A stretch of 64,000 nucleotides of DNA from an uncultured Spirochaetota bacterium. Lineage in GTDB: Bacteria; Spirochaetota; Spirochaetia; JAFGXN01. The position numbers and the translations under genes were made by a program. Shown in pieces: positions 49,338 through 58,343 of this stretch. The notes below the pieces were generated by a model. That model was not told where the DNA came from and made no database searches. It saw only the letters and a list, made by a program, of their open reading frames with translations. Position 1 is the first letter of the stretch. The number at the start of each line of letters is the position of its first letter. The stretch lies in contig CALXKN010000009.1 in assembly GCA_944388995.1 (NCBI GenBank), forward strand, positions 16,929 through 80,928. The letters run 5' to 3'.

Positions 49338-50696
49338 GTGTCCTTATTTGAAAAAATTCCCGATTCCGTTTATCGCTTTGCCGCCCGTTTCGAATCCGCC
49401 GGATTTGAATGTTACCCTGTCGGCGGCTGCGTTCGCGATTTGTTGTCGGGGAAAAATCCGGCTGATTACGATTTTGCTGTCAGTTCACCTCCGGAACTCA
49501 CCTGCAAACTCTTCCGCCGTGTGATTCCGACCGGCATCAAACACGGAACGGTGACTGTTCTGTTTGAAGGATTTTCGTTTGAAGCGACCACATTCAGAAC
49601 CGAAAACGGTTACAGCGACAGTCGGCGTCCCGATTCCGTTTCATTTACCGGCTCTCTCGCCGAAGACTTGAAACGGCGCGATTTTACCGTCAACGCTTTG
49701 GCTCTCGATCTGAAAAACCAAAAGATCATCGATCTCTTTGACGGCTGCGGCGATTTAAAGCGAAAACTCATCCGCTGTATCGGGTCTCCGCAGGAACGGT
49801 TTGAAGAAGATGCGCTGCGGTTGTTAAGAGCCGTTCGCTTTGCTTCCTGTCTCGGTTTTGAAATCGATCATCCAACATTCGAAGCAATAGTGAAAGCAGC
49901 TCCCTCCGTGAAAAAAAATTCTGCGGAACGAATTCGCGATGAATTGACAAAGATCATGAAATCTTCAAAGCCGTCTATCGGATGGGAGTTGATGCGCCGC
50001 TCCGGACTGATAACAGCCGTTCTTCCCGAACTGCTGCCATGCATCGGATTTCAGGAAACGGAAAACCGCCGCCGCGACCTTTACACCCGTCTGATCGAAA
50101 CCTGCGATGCCCTTCCGCCGGAAAAACCGCTGCTTCGTTGGGCAGCCCTGCTGAATAATATCGGAAAAACGAAATCGCTCGCCGAAAAAGACAATCGGCA
50201 GTCAGACAACGACTATGGGAAAATTTCTGCCGAAATCGCCGGTGCCGTCATGCGCCGGCTGAAATTTTCGAATGAGCAAACGCAAACTGTCCGTTTGCTC
50301 ATCAAAACCGGTACAATTCGTTACGACTCATCTTGGAGTGACGGCGCTATCCGCCGTTTTGCGGCTGCCGTTCCCGAAAATCTGTGGGATGATTGGTTCA
50401 CATTGCGGAGAGCTGAAGCACTTACGGAGGAGTCCCGAACAACACTGCTGCTTCTTGACGAATTCCGCGAACGTTTTCGAAAATGCGCGATGGAAAATCC
50501 CGCTCTCTCATTAAAAGATTTGGCAATTAACGGAGCCGATTTGCTCGCTGCCGGATTTCCGAAAAGCAGAATCATCGGCGATACTTTGAAGTTTTTATTG
50601 GAAGCGGTTTTGGAAAATCCGTCAGAAAACACCCGCGAACGGCTGACAGAGTTGGCAAAAGAATATCTTCTCCGCACAAGCGAAAATCAATCATAA
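49338..50696 (+). CDS. cca: CCA-adding/tRNA nucleotidyltransferase (class II)
   Basis: 452 residues. Nucleotidyltransferase head: VGGCVRDLLSGKNPADYDFAV, then GTVTVLFEGFSFEATTFRTE, DFTVNALALDLKN and EDALRLLRAVRFASCLGFEID. The C-terminal part has HD-like helices (RWAALLNNIGKTKSL), where the usual HD pair is altered to NN. It adds CCA to tRNA 3' ends; a poly(A) polymerase activity is possible in this class. Converges with rnc, overlapping 10 bp. Confidence 0.92.
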   Translation: MSLFEKIPDSVYRFAARFESAGFECYPVGGCVRDLLSGKNPADYDFAVSSPPELTCKLFRRVIPTGIKHGTVTVLFEGFSFEATTFRTENGYSDSRRPDSVSFTGSLAEDLKRRDFTVNALALDLKNQKIIDLFDGCGDLKRKLIRCIGSPQERFEEDALRLLRAVRFASCLGFEIDHPTFEAIVKAAPSVKKNSAERIRDELTKIMKSSKPSIGWELMRRSGLITAVLPELLPCIGFQETENRRRDLYTRLIETCDALPPEKPLLRWAALLNNIGKTKSLAEKDNRQSDNDYGKISAEIAGAVMRRLKFSNEQTQTVRLLIKTGTIRYDSSWSDGAIRRFAAAVPENLWDDWFTLRRAEALTEESRTTLLLLDEFRERFRKCAMENPALSLKDLAINGADLLAAGFPKSRIIGDTLKFLLEAVLENPSENTRERLTELAKEYLLRTSENQS

Positions 50697-51442
50697 TCGA
50701 TCCACAAATTCTTTTCCCGTAAATACGCAACAGCCTCCGCTGCGGCTCGAATTTCTGCCGTTTTCCGTGACGAACCGCAGCCTTCTCCCAGACGCTCCTC
50801 TCCGACAAGGACTTCAACAAAAAAAAGAGCGTCATGATCGGGACCTGTTTTTCGAATTAACCGATAACGCGGTAAAATCTTTTTTTGCCGCTGCACAAAC
50901 ATCTGCAGCGCAGTCTTCGGATCGAGAGAATCAAAATGCTTCAATCGCTCTGATGAAACAGGAAAAATCCGTAAAATCAATTTTTGCGCCTGCCCCCAAC
51001 CTCCGTCCAAATACACAGCTCCAATCAAAGCTTCGACGGAATCGGCAACAGGTGCCTTACGAAAACGTCCTGATGAATGCTGTTCACTTTTTCCGACGAT
51101 CAGCAGACGATCCATCCCCTGTTCACAAGCAATTTCATACAGGCTTTCTTCGCACACCAAAGCCGCTCTCCGGCGTGTCAGAAAACCTTCATCGCAGGTT
51201 GGAAAATTTTCATACAAAAACGACGAAATAACGAGAGACAGGACACTATCTCCCAAAAATTCAAGCCGTTCATTGCTTTGCAGAGTATCGCTTGAAAATG
51301 AACGATGTACAAATGCATTAACAAGCAGCGCTTCCGAACGGAAGCGGTAACCGATGTTCTTTTGAAAAATTTTGAGGGATTGCCGATCGGCAATCCCCTC
51401 TGAAATCAACTTCAGATACGGATCACTTTTTGAGCTCTTCAT
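50687..51442 (-). CDS. rnc: ribonuclease III
   Basis: 251 residues: NERLEFLGDSVLSLVISSFL (catalytic motif), LTRRRAALVCEESL, VADSVEALIGAVYLDGG, then the double-stranded RNA-binding domain (TALQMFVQRQKKILPRYRL; GCGSSRKTAEIRAAAEAV). Processes rRNA precursors. Overlaps the end of acpP by 20 bp. Confidence 0.95.
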   Translation of the reverse strand: MKSSKSDPYLKLISEGIADRQSLKIFQKNIGYRFRSEALLVNAFVHRSFSSDTLQSNERLEFLGDSVLSLVISSFLYENFPTCDEGFLTRRRAALVCEESLYEIACEQGMDRLLIVGKSEQHSSGRFRKAPVADSVEALIGAVYLDGGWGQAQKLILRIFPVSSERLKHFDSLDPKTALQMFVQRQKKILPRYRLIRKTGPDHDALFFVEVLVGEERLGEGCGSSRKTAEIRAAAEAVAYLREKNLWIDYD

Positions 51443-51671
51443 TCAGCCACTTGACAACATCGCCGACTGTTTCGATTTCACGCAGTAAATCATCGGGAAC
51501 TTTTCGTCCGAATTCCTGTTCAACGTAGTAAACCAAATCAAAGGTCTCTAAGCTGTCTGCGCCCAAATCCTGCAGAAAACAGGAATCCATCGTGATTTTA
51601 TCGGGATTATCAATGTCCAATGTTTCGGCAACGATTTTTTTTACTTTTTCGAAAATTTCCTGTTCAGACAC
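51423..51671 (-). CDS. acpP: acyl carrier protein
   Basis: GTG 51671 with AGGAG seven bases ahead; the frame is open further upstream but only through rpmF. 82 residues, ending with GADSLETFDLVYYVEQEFG, where the Ser of DSLE carries phosphopantetheine. Carrier for fatty-acid synthesis. Confidence 0.95.
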   Translation of the reverse strand: MSEQEIFEKVKKIVAETLDIDNPDKITMDSCFLQDLGADSLETFDLVYYVEQEFGRKVPDDLLREIETVGDVVKWLNEELKK

Positions 51672-51694
51672 GGTTTGTCTCCTCTGCTTTCCGA

Positions 51695-51883
51695 TTAATC
51701 CAATCTTTCTGTTTCGATGACTGATCGGCCTTTGTAGTATCCGCACTTCGGACAAACGCGGTGCGACGGAATCTTGCTTCCGCAGGTTGAGCATTCCGAA
51801 AGAATCGGTCTCTCCAACTTCATATTAGCCGCTCGTCGGCTGCGTGTTTTCGATTTAGAAACCTTATACTTGGGTACTGCCAT
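51695..51883 (-). CDS. rpmF: ribosomal protein bL32
   Basis: 62 residues: MAVPKYKVSKSKTRSRRAAN, then CSTCGSK...CPKCGYYKGRSV with two CxxC knuckles. The rpmF-acpP pair is conserved in many bacteria. Confidence 0.96.
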   Translation of the reverse strand: MAVPKYKVSKSKTRSRRAANMKLERPILSECSTCGSKIPSHRVCPKCGYYKGRSVIETERLD

Positions 51884-51922
51884 CTTTTTTCCTCACAAAG
51901 TCAGTTTTACTTTATCTTACCT

Positions 51923-52420
51923 TTATTTTCCGCTCTTGTCAACAGGTATTAGTTTTCTTTTTAACGCCTCTACAACAACAGAGGGTACCATTGCCGAAAT
52001 ATCGCCGCCGTAAGAAGCGATCTCTTTGATAGCCGAAGAGCGCAAAACAAAAAACTGCGGATCTGTCGGAAAAAAAATGACTTCAATGTTTTTATTCAGC
52101 GATTTATTGGTCATAGCCAACTCGAACTCATAACCGAAATCCGCCAATGCCCTAACCCCTCGAATCATCAGCGGCACTGAATAACGGTCGACAAAATCGA
52201 CAACCAAACCGTGCCACGCCACTGTCTCGACATTCGGTAAATGCGCCGTCAGCTGTCTGATCAGATCAAGCCGTTCGTCCGTTGAAAACAGCGACTGTTT
52301 TGAATCGTTAACGGCCACGACAACGTAGAGCTTTTCGAAGATTTTAGCAGCCCTCTCAATAATATTGAGGTGTCCGTGTGTCGGGGGATCAAAGCTCCCG
52401 GGGAAAAAAGCGTTTTTCAC
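51923..52420 (-). CDS. coaD: phosphopantetheine adenylyltransferase
   Basis: GTG 52420 (GGAGTAGTC ahead, overlapping the upstream stop region) gives 165 residues, the family length. FPGSFDPPTHGHLNIIERAA (the TxGH nucleotide loop), LMIRGVRALADFGYEFELAM, YFLRSSAIKEIASYGGD-type ending with SSAIKE. Fourth step of coenzyme A synthesis, supplying the ACP made from the next genes. Confidence 0.95.
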   Translation of the reverse strand: MKNAFFPGSFDPPTHGHLNIIERAAKIFEKLYVVVAVNDSKQSLFSTDERLDLIRQLTAHLPNVETVAWHGLVVDFVDRYSVPLMIRGVRALADFGYEFELAMTNKSLNKNIEVIFFPTDPQFFVLRSSAIKEIASYGGDISAMVPSVVVEALKRKLIPVDKSGK

Positions 52421-52422
52421 GA

Positions 52423-53001
52423 CTACTCCAGCTGTTTGCGCATTTTGACGGAAAAAGCGTTGCGCCACGGTTTAAAATCGCGTGTATCTTCAAAGGGAAT
52501 TTCTCTGACAATATCAAAACGGTTTTTATCTGTGTAAACGACAACGGCAAAGCGCCGGTTCCCCATATAAATGACTGACTCGCCGGGCTGCAAATTTTCA
52601 GAGCTCTTTAAGCGTTCAATGACGCAGTCAAAATGCGCCGGCGACTCGTTCTCCGGAACATCGACAGCCAGAGACATTTCTTTAATCGGATGATGGCAAT
52701 AGCAGCACACTAAATGTTCGGCTTGAGAATCTCCGAGCAACGGTTGATCGGGAGCCGCTTTCAGATCGGAAAAGAATTCGGGGCCGACAACCCTTTCGCG
52801 CGGCTTCTGAAGATCTTTCGACGTCGGAAAACCGGGCAATTTATAAGTATCTCTCTCTTTTCCGGCTTTATTGAATGATGTGTGTCGGTTTTCGTTTTGC
52901 GGACGGTTTTTACGGCGGGAGCGACGACGGGAGCGACCTCGGAAATTGTTTTTTAACCCATCAGATTTCCCCTGATTGCCGTCAGAAGAAGAGTAATCCA
53001 T
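52423..53001 (-). CDS. conserved spirochaete-type protein with basic N-terminus and Cys/His site
   Basis: 192 residues. An RNA-binding-like N-terminus rich in Arg/Ser/Asn (GRSRRRSRRKNRPQNENRH), then CCYCHHPIKEMSL and HFDCVIERL (CxxC...H...C, likely zinc), then a beta-rich end (RRFAVVVYTDKNRFDIVREI). Not a named family for me. Lies between coaD and a 44-residue gene in the translation cluster, so an RNA role is likely but not proved. Confidence 0.65.
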   Translation of the reverse strand: MDYSSSDGNQGKSDGLKNNFRGRSRRRSRRKNRPQNENRHTSFNKAGKERDTYKLPGFPTSKDLQKPRERVVGPEFFSDLKAAPDQPLLGDSQAEHLVCCYCHHPIKEMSLAVDVPENESPAHFDCVIERLKSSENLQPGESVIYMGNRRFAVVVYTDKNRFDIVREIPFEDTRDFKPWRNAFSVKMRKQLE

Positions 53002-53011
53002 TTTTTTCTCC

Positions 53012-53146
53012 TTAATATGACAGTAATCTGTCGGTTAAAGCGGCCGCAATTTTATCGATTGCGTTGGCTATGTAGAGAGGATCCTGCAGTTTGACTTTAA
53101 TGGAATCCAGCTTCACCTGGTTGATCACAACCGCTGTTTTACTCAT
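53012..53146 (-). CDS. 44-residue protein
   Basis: ATG 53146 with GGAG nine bases ahead, right after the yraN stop. MSKTAVVINQVKLDSIKVKL, then QDPLYIANAIDKIAAALTDR, ending LLSY. No cysteine or membrane segment. Function unknown, but the ribosome site and tight spacing on both sides support a gene. Confidence 0.55.
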   Translation of the reverse strand: MSKTAVVINQVKLDSIKVKLQDPLYIANAIDKIAAALTDRLLSY

Positions 53147-53152
53147 CCGATT

Positions 53153-53503
53153 TTACTCCGTAAAGGCGTTTTCAAAAATGGTTACACTCTTTATATCGGA
53201 TAAAACCGCGGCAACATCAAACCGAAAATCTCTGTTTTCCTGTTTTTTTACCGTCAAATAATGACGGGCGCTTTCCGAAATTTTTTTACGTTTCCGCGCG
53301 TTGATTAAATCGGCAAGGCTTTCCATTCCGGAAAAGTCCACAACCTTCACTTCCAGAAAAACAATCAGCGCCCCTTTTTCCAATACGGCGTCAATCTCTC
53401 CGTACAGACAACGGTAATTGCGCTCCAAAAGCCGGTACCCTCTTTTTTCGTAATCGGCAACGGCCAGCGTCTCTCCGCGATCGCCTTTTTCCTTGGAAGT
53501 CAC
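53153..53503 (-). CDS. yraN: YraN (UPF0102) nuclease-like protein
   Basis: GTG 53503 lies six bases after TATAAT (53515-53510), so the mRNA is probably leaderless. 116 residues: SKEKGDRGETLAVADYEKRG, YRLLERNYRCLYGEIDAVLE, LIVFLEVKVVDFSG (the E...D...ExK core of a PD-(D/E)xK fold). Function in DNA processing is presumed for the family. Confidence 0.88.
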   Translation of the reverse strand: MTSKEKGDRGETLAVADYEKRGYRLLERNYRCLYGEIDAVLEKGALIVFLEVKVVDFSGMESLADLINARKRKKISESARHYLTVKKQENRDFRFDVAAVLSDIKSVTIFENAFTE

Positions 53504-53509
53504 GGTATT

Positions 53510-53538
53510 ATTATACACGAGCAAAAGGGAAAAAGCAA
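53510..53538 (-). promoter_or_regulatory. promoter of yraN, leaderless mRNA
   Basis: Minus strand: TTGCTT (53538-53533), 17 bp, TATAAT (53515-53510), then six bases to the GTG. Confidence 0.6.
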
Positions 53539-53556
53539 TTATTTATACCGCAACGT

Positions 53557-53823
53557 TTACAATTTTTCCCGTTCCGACCGTTCTTTTTCTCTGACATACA
53601 TCAGAATTTCGGCGACAACCTGATACGTCTCTTCCGGAATGAATTTTCCGACAGGAAGATTCATCAGGGCTTCCGTCAGTGGAGGATTTTCAATAATACG
53701 CACGCCGTTTTCTTCCGCCAGACGGCGGATCCGTTCGGCGGTCAGCCGGCGGCCTTTGGCAGTCATCCGCGGCGCCTTTTCGCCTTCGACATATTTCAAT
53801 ACGACAGCCGAATCTACATCCAT
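53557..53823 (-). CDS. FlhB C-terminal-domain-like protein
   Basis: 88 residues: AVVLKYVEGEKAPRMTAKGR, IRRLAEENGVRIIENPPLTE, ALMNLPVGKFIPEETYQVVAEIL. It matches the cytoplasmic part of FlhB/EscU without the NPTH cleavage site (here altered). Stand-alone copies occur in spirochaetes and Bacillus. Probably linked to flagellar export, though its partner is unknown. Confidence 0.82.
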   Translation of the reverse strand: MDVDSAVVLKYVEGEKAPRMTAKGRRLTAERIRRLAEENGVRIIENPPLTEALMNLPVGKFIPEETYQVVAEILMYVREKERSEREKL

Positions 53824-54584
53824 TCGTCTACCTTCCCCTCCGCTCCGCCGGCGGCCGCCGCTGCCGGCAAAAGCGGTCCGCCGTCGCGTACAAAGTAACC
53901 GGAAAGCGCCGGGAGCGTTTTCAGTCCGGCGGCGGAAAGCTGCTTTCCGCCAAACGAACGGACCGTCGCGCGGCGGAAAGCCGGATCAATCTCAATTAAA
54001 GCGTCAATCGATTCGCAGCGGATGCGCAGACGGTAAGAGTCCAAACGGCCGGCAATAACCGTCACATCCAGATAACCGCACATGGTCTGCCACTCCCACG
54101 GAATAACGGAGCGGAACGAAGGCGGCGCGGCGCAGGCGTTAAAAAGTTCCAGCCGTTCTTTGAACGCCGGATCCTCAAAACGGCATTCAAAAAGCTCCGC
54201 AAAAAACGACTGCGCGCGGGATTCGTCACAGTCCAACCGGTTGCGTATGAACTCAGAAGACGCCGTTCCTTCTCCGGCAAGGCGACCGCGTGCGCTCCGC
54301 TGCGCCGCTTCGGCGACCGTTTTCAAAACGGGAAGCTGAAGCAGCGTTTCTCCGTTTTTCAGCTGCAGTACCGGCCGCCCCTCCGCGCCTGCCAAACGGC
54401 CGAGGTAACGCCCCGCGGTTAAAGGCTCCCCGGCGAGTTTAACAAAAAGCAGACGGTTCCCGAAAAGAAACCGGGCAACCGCTCCGTCCCGCGAGAGAAG
54501 GTTTGTAAAACGAAAGCCGCCGTCTCCTTGCGAACACGGGGAGGCGGCGGCTTGAGATCCGTGAAACCGGACAGGGAAAGCCAT
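53814..54584 (-). CDS. unknown protein upstream of the FlhB-like gene
   Basis: 256 residues, high GC, with an Ala/Gly-rich end (PLLPAAAAAGGAEGKVDEWM) and a centre with beta features (LRIRCESIDALIEIDPAFRR). Not recognised. Position between rplS and the FlhB-like gene is conserved in Treponema, from memory, and a hook-length-control-like role is possible. Overlaps both neighbours. Confidence 0.55.
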   Translation of the reverse strand: MAFPVRFHGSQAAASPCSQGDGGFRFTNLLSRDGAVARFLFGNRLLFVKLAGEPLTAGRYLGRLAGAEGRPVLQLKNGETLLQLPVLKTVAEAAQRSARGRLAGEGTASSEFIRNRLDCDESRAQSFFAELFECRFEDPAFKERLELFNACAAPPSFRSVIPWEWQTMCGYLDVTVIAGRLDSYRLRIRCESIDALIEIDPAFRRATVRSFGGKQLSAAGLKTLPALSGYFVRDGGPLLPAAAAAGGAEGKVDEWM

Positions 54585-54940
54585 CAGTTTCCTTTTTTTC
54601 GGATCAACTCTTTTACCTTGGCGGCCTTTCCGATGCGGTCGCGCAGGTAGTAAAGTTTGGAACGACGGACTTTTCCGTAACGGACAACTTCCACCTTTGC
54701 GATGCGGGGCGAATGTAGCGGGAAAATCCTCTCGACGCCGACGCCGTAAGAAATTTTACGCACCGTAAAAGTTTTCGAAATGCCTTTGTTATTGATGGCA
54801 ATAACAATCCCTTCAAAAACCTGAATCCGTTCCGTCGTGCCTTCAACAATTTTAAAGTGGACTTTCACTGTATCGCCGATGCGGAAAGAGCCCGTATTGT
54901 CTTTCATTTGTTCCGATTCAATCGCTTTTATCAAATCCAT
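54584..54940 (-). CDS. rplS: ribosomal protein bL19
   Basis: ATG 54940 with GAGGGG ahead. 118 residues: [60 protein letters not shown]. At the interface of the ribosome subunits. Confidence 0.96.
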   Translation of the reverse strand: MDLIKAIESEQMKDNTGSFRIGDTVKVHFKIVEGTTERIQVFEGIVIAINNKGISKTFTVRKISYGVGVERIFPLHSPRIAKVEVVRYGKVRRSKLYYLRDRIGKAAKVKELIRKKGN

Positions 54941-54982
54941 TATCACACCCCTCAAAATACTGTTATGATTCTACATTATAAT

Positions 54983-55660
54983 TTATTTTTTATCAATCAG
55001 TTCCGGACGATTTTTCAGCGTCTTTTCAACTCTTTTTTGATAACGCCATTTTTCAATTTCACCGTGATTTCCCGAAAGCAGAATCTCCGGGACCCGCAAA
55101 CCGTGAAAGACCTCCGGCCGCGTATACTGCGGATATTCAAGAAGCGGGCCGTCCGAAAAGCTCTCTTCCTTCAGAGATTCTCCCGAAATCACGCCGTCAA
55201 TGTGACGGTAGACCGCGTCAATAATAACGAGAGAGGCCACCTCTCCCGACGAAAGCACGTAATCGCCGACGGAAATCTCTTCGGTCACATACAAGTCGAT
55301 AATCCGCTGATCGATTCCTTCATACCGACCGCATAAAAAGACCAGTCCGTCGTACCGGGCCAAACCGAGCGCCTTTTCGTGCGTCAGCGGCTTTCCCGAA
55401 GGAGTCGGGTAAACAACGGCGGTTTTTCCGTCGCAACGCAACGAAAGCAACGCCTTCTCAAACGGTTCCGGCTTCATGACAAGTCCGGCGCCGCCGCCGT
55501 AGGGGTAATCGTCGCACCGGTGAAAGCGTCCGTCGGCGAAGAGCTTCAGATCAACGGCGCGGTAAGAAATTAATCCCTTTTCAACCGCCCGCTTCATGAT
55601 GGAACAACCGAAATACCCTTCAATGATTTCCGGAAAAAGCGTAATGACACTGATGTTCAT
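54983..55660 (-). CDS. trmD: tRNA (guanine-N1)-methyltransferase
   Basis: 225 residues with the knot fold: MNISVITLFPEIIEGYFGCS, PYGGGAGLVMKPEPFEKALL, LCGRYEGIDQRIIDLYVTEE, ISVGDYVLSSGEVASLVIID. Methylates G37 of some tRNAs. Overlaps rimM by 4 bp. Confidence 0.97.
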   Translation of the reverse strand: MNISVITLFPEIIEGYFGCSIMKRAVEKGLISYRAVDLKLFADGRFHRCDDYPYGGGAGLVMKPEPFEKALLSLRCDGKTAVVYPTPSGKPLTHEKALGLARYDGLVFLCGRYEGIDQRIIDLYVTEEISVGDYVLSSGEVASLVIIDAVYRHIDGVISGESLKEESFSDGPLLEYPQYTRPEVFHGLRVPEILLSGNHGEIEKWRYQKRVEKTLKNRPELIDKK

Positions 55661-56166
55661 TCAAAAAACCACTCTTCGGAAATCTCGACCGTCCCCTTCT
55701 CCGTATCGACTTCACCGATAAACAAAGAGCGGAACGGAACCAAAATTTTTTTCCCGCTCTCCGAAACGGTGATTTCCAGCGTGTCATCCGGCAAATCGAG
55801 ACAGACGGCAGAGACCTCACCCCGTTCAATACCGCCGCAAACGGCCTTCAGACCGATTAAATCGGCACAGTAAAACTCATTCCCGTCTTTCAGAGGCGCG
55901 GCAAACCGTCTGTCAACCCAGATTTCCCAATTTGAAAACGCCTTTACCTGTTCGGGAGTATCCAAGCCCTTCAGTTTAACCAAAGTTGCCGGTCCCGAAA
56001 TTTTCACCCATTCGGTTTCAAAATCGCGGAAACGCTCACCGTTTTTCAGGCGGTAAACCTTTGGCCCGGCGAAGTGCTCATACTCGCCGGAAAAACTCAG
56101 CACCTTAAAAGCGCCGGTCAATCCGTGCGGACGCCTGACTCTGCCGACGGCAATCTGCGGCTCCAT
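55657..56166 (-). CDS. rimM: 16S rRNA processing protein RimM
   Basis: 169 residues: AVGRVRRPHGLTGAFKVLSF, then PRC-barrel segment KILVPFRSLFIGEVDTEKGT. Helps mature the head of the 30S subunit. One base before khpA's stop. Confidence 0.93.
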   Translation of the reverse strand: MEPQIAVGRVRRPHGLTGAFKVLSFSGEYEHFAGPKVYRLKNGERFRDFETEWVKISGPATLVKLKGLDTPEQVKAFSNWEIWVDRRFAAPLKDGNEFYCADLIGLKAVCGGIERGEVSAVCLDLPDDTLEITVSESGKKILVPFRSLFIGEVDTEKGTVEISEEWFFE

Positions 56167-56167
56167 T

Positions 56168-56401
56168 TCAGTCCAGAATTTCCAGAACCACCCGTTTCCC
56201 GGTCCGTACCGAAGCGGCGCTTAAAACGGTTCTGATGGCCTTGGCAATGCGTCCCTGTTTACCGATAACCTTTCCGATGTCTTCAGGAGCGACTTTCAGC
56301 TCCAGCATAGTCGATTTTTCCCCTTCAATCATATTGACTTCAACCTGATCGGGCGAATCGACAAGCATTTTTGCAATGTACTCAACAAGATCTTTTTCCA
56401 T
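56168..56401 (-). CDS. khpA: KH-domain RNA-binding protein KhpA
   Basis: 77 residues: [40 protein letters not shown] (GxxG loop with I-G-K-Q-G). Binds RNA; in the ffh-rpsP cluster as in many bacteria. Confidence 0.93.
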   Translation of the reverse strand: MEKDLVEYIAKMLVDSPDQVEVNMIEGEKSTMLELKVAPEDIGKVIGKQGRIAKAIRTVLSAASVRTGKRVVLEILD

Positions 56402-56414
56402 ACAGGCTCCTTTT

Positions 56415-56666
56415 TCAGCCCAAATAGATTTGATGCTTATTCAGTAAAGATTTCACGGTATCGCTCGGCTGCGCACCTTTCGAAAGCCACTCTTTCACAC
56501 GATCCGCATCGATTTTGAACTGACGCTCTTCCGCCTCAACGGGATGATAGTACCCCAGTTCATCGATGGTCTTACCGTCGCGGGGCGCCGTCGACTCGGC
56601 TACTACAATCCGGTAATACGGACGCCGTTTGGCCCCCATTCTCTTCAGTCTGATTTTTACGCTCAC
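56415..56666 (-). CDS. rpsP: ribosomal protein bS16
   Basis: 83 residues: [40 protein letters not shown], ending [13 protein letters not shown]. Small-subunit protein. Translation cluster with ffh. Confidence 0.97.
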   Translation of the reverse strand: MSVKIRLKRMGAKRRPYYRIVVAESTAPRDGKTIDELGYYHPVEAEERQFKIDADRVKEWLSKGAQPSDTVKSLLNKHQIYLG

Positions 56667-56683
56667 TCGAATCCCTCCTGAGT

Positions 56684-58021
56684 TTATTGTCTACCTTCAA
56701 ATCGCGAAAGTAAATTTTCCCGGTATTTTTTGTTTTTGGCGACCTTTTTCATCATCAGCCGCATTTTATCGAATTTGTTCAACAGTCGATTGACGTCATA
56801 AACAGTCGTACCGCTGCCTAAAGCGATCCGTTTCTTTCTTGACGGACCGATAATGCGGTGGTTACGCCGCTCCTGCACCGTCATTGATAAAATCATCGCC
56901 TCTTCCCGCTTCATCTCCGTTAAGTCGACTTTATCTTCGTCGATTTCCCCTGCCGCGCCGGGAAGCATCTGCAGCAGATTTTTAACGGACCCCATTTTTT
57001 TTATCCGCCGGAACTGCTCCAGGTAATCTTCAAGCGTAAAGGCGGCCTTTGCCATTTTGGCTTCCAGCTCCTCCGCTTCCTTCTGATCGACCGCCTCCTG
57101 CGCCTTTTCAACCAGAGAAACGATGTCGCCCATTCCGAGAATGCGGCTCGCCATTCGATCCGGGAAAAATTCTTCCAAATTCTCGATCTTTTCCCCGGTT
57201 CCGATGAACTTCAACGGCTTTCCCGTAACCGTTTTCAAAGAAATCGCCGCACCGCCCCTTGCATCGGAGTCAAATTTCGTCAAAACAACGCCGGTCAGTC
57301 CGATCTTTTCCTCAAACTCCTTGGCAATCTCCACCGCCTGTTGTCCGGTCATCGCATCGGCAACAAAAAGCGTCTCCGTCGGAGCAAGCGACTTTTTGAC
57401 GGCAGCCAACTCATTCATCAAAGCTTCGTCCAAATGAATGCGTCCGGCAGTATCGACGATCAATGTATCAAATTGCCGTTTTTTGGCGACCGCAAACGCG
57501 TTTTTGGCAACTTTAACGGCATCTTTTTCTCCGTCTTCGGCGTATACTTCGACGCCTGCACGTTCGCCCATGACCCGCAACTGTTCAATGGCGGCTGGAC
57601 GCGCTAAATCAGCGGCCGCCAATAAAACTCGGCGCCCTTTCAATCTCAGCCGATAAGCCAACTTCGCTGCGGTCGTTGTTTTTCCCGAACCCTGAAGTCC
57701 CGCCATCAATATGACGGAAACCGTATCCGGTCCTTTCAGATCCAGGTCCGCGCGTTTATCGCCGAGAAGAGCCGTCAATTTATCATAAACAATCTTTGTG
57801 AACTGCTGCCCCGGATTAACGGATTTTAAAACGGATTCTCCTTTCGCCTCCTCAATCGTACTGTTGATAAAGCGGCGGACAATGCGCAAATTCACGTCGG
57901 CTTCCAGCAACGCAATCTTAATCTCTTCTACGGCATCGGCGATGTTTTTTTCCGTAATAACGCGAACACCGGAAAGAGTTCTGAAAATATTAGAAAATTG
58001 ATCTGAAATTTTCTCGAGCAT
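56684..58021 (-). CDS. ffh: signal recognition particle protein Ffh
   Basis: 445 residues. N domain, then GTPase: [20 protein letters not shown] (G1), [34 protein letters not shown] (G3), [15 protein letters not shown] (G4 TKFD); M domain starts [20 protein letters not shown] and has [20 protein letters not shown] for SRP RNA. Targets nascent proteins to the membrane. The SRP RNA gene was not seen here. Confidence 0.97.
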   Translation of the reverse strand: MLEKISDQFSNIFRTLSGVRVITEKNIADAVEEIKIALLEADVNLRIVRRFINSTIEEAKGESVLKSVNPGQQFTKIVYDKLTALLGDKRADLDLKGPDTVSVILMAGLQGSGKTTTAAKLAYRLRLKGRRVLLAAADLARPAAIEQLRVMGERAGVEVYAEDGEKDAVKVAKNAFAVAKKRQFDTLIVDTAGRIHLDEALMNELAAVKKSLAPTETLFVADAMTGQQAVEIAKEFEEKIGLTGVVLTKFDSDARGGAAISLKTVTGKPLKFIGTGEKIENLEEFFPDRMASRILGMGDIVSLVEKAQEAVDQKEAEELEAKMAKAAFTLEDYLEQFRRIKKMGSVKNLLQMLPGAAGEIDEDKVDLTEMKREEAMILSMTVQERRNHRIIGPSRKKRIALGSGTTVYDVNRLLNKFDKMRLMMKKVAKNKKYRENLLSRFEGRQ

Positions 58022-58066
58022 AGCGGTACGTTAAACTTTTATACAAAGAAAAGAGAAGAATGTCAA

Positions 58067-58303
58067 CTACCAATCAACCGAATCGAGGATTTTCTTCAAT
58101 CCGAGAAGTTCTTCTTTCGACATCGAAATGCCTTTCCCCATCGAATTTCCGTCTTCGCTCCATGGGCGGATATCGTATTTCGGTTCGCCTCCGTTCCAAC
58201 TGATAAGATTCAGCCGGATCTTCCATTTCCGTTCTCCGGGAATTTCCCCGATCGTCCTGATGACCTCATACCTGAATTCAGCGCTTTTTCCGAAATTTGC
58301 CAT
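58067..58303 (-). CDS. YdbC-like PC4-family DNA-binding protein
   Basis: 78 residues: FRYEVIRTIGEIPGERKWKI, RLNLISWNGGEPKYDIRPWS, ending GKGISMSKEELLGLKKIL. Matches the YdbC/PC4 (transcriptional coactivator p15-like) family, a small single-strand DNA binder. Between ffh and tsaD. Confidence 0.88.
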   Translation of the reverse strand: MANFGKSAEFRYEVIRTIGEIPGERKWKIRLNLISWNGGEPKYDIRPWSEDGNSMGKGISMSKEELLGLKKILDSVDW

Positions 58304-58343
58304 AAAAGACCTCCTGCTGTTATTAATGCGGAAAAAAACTTTT

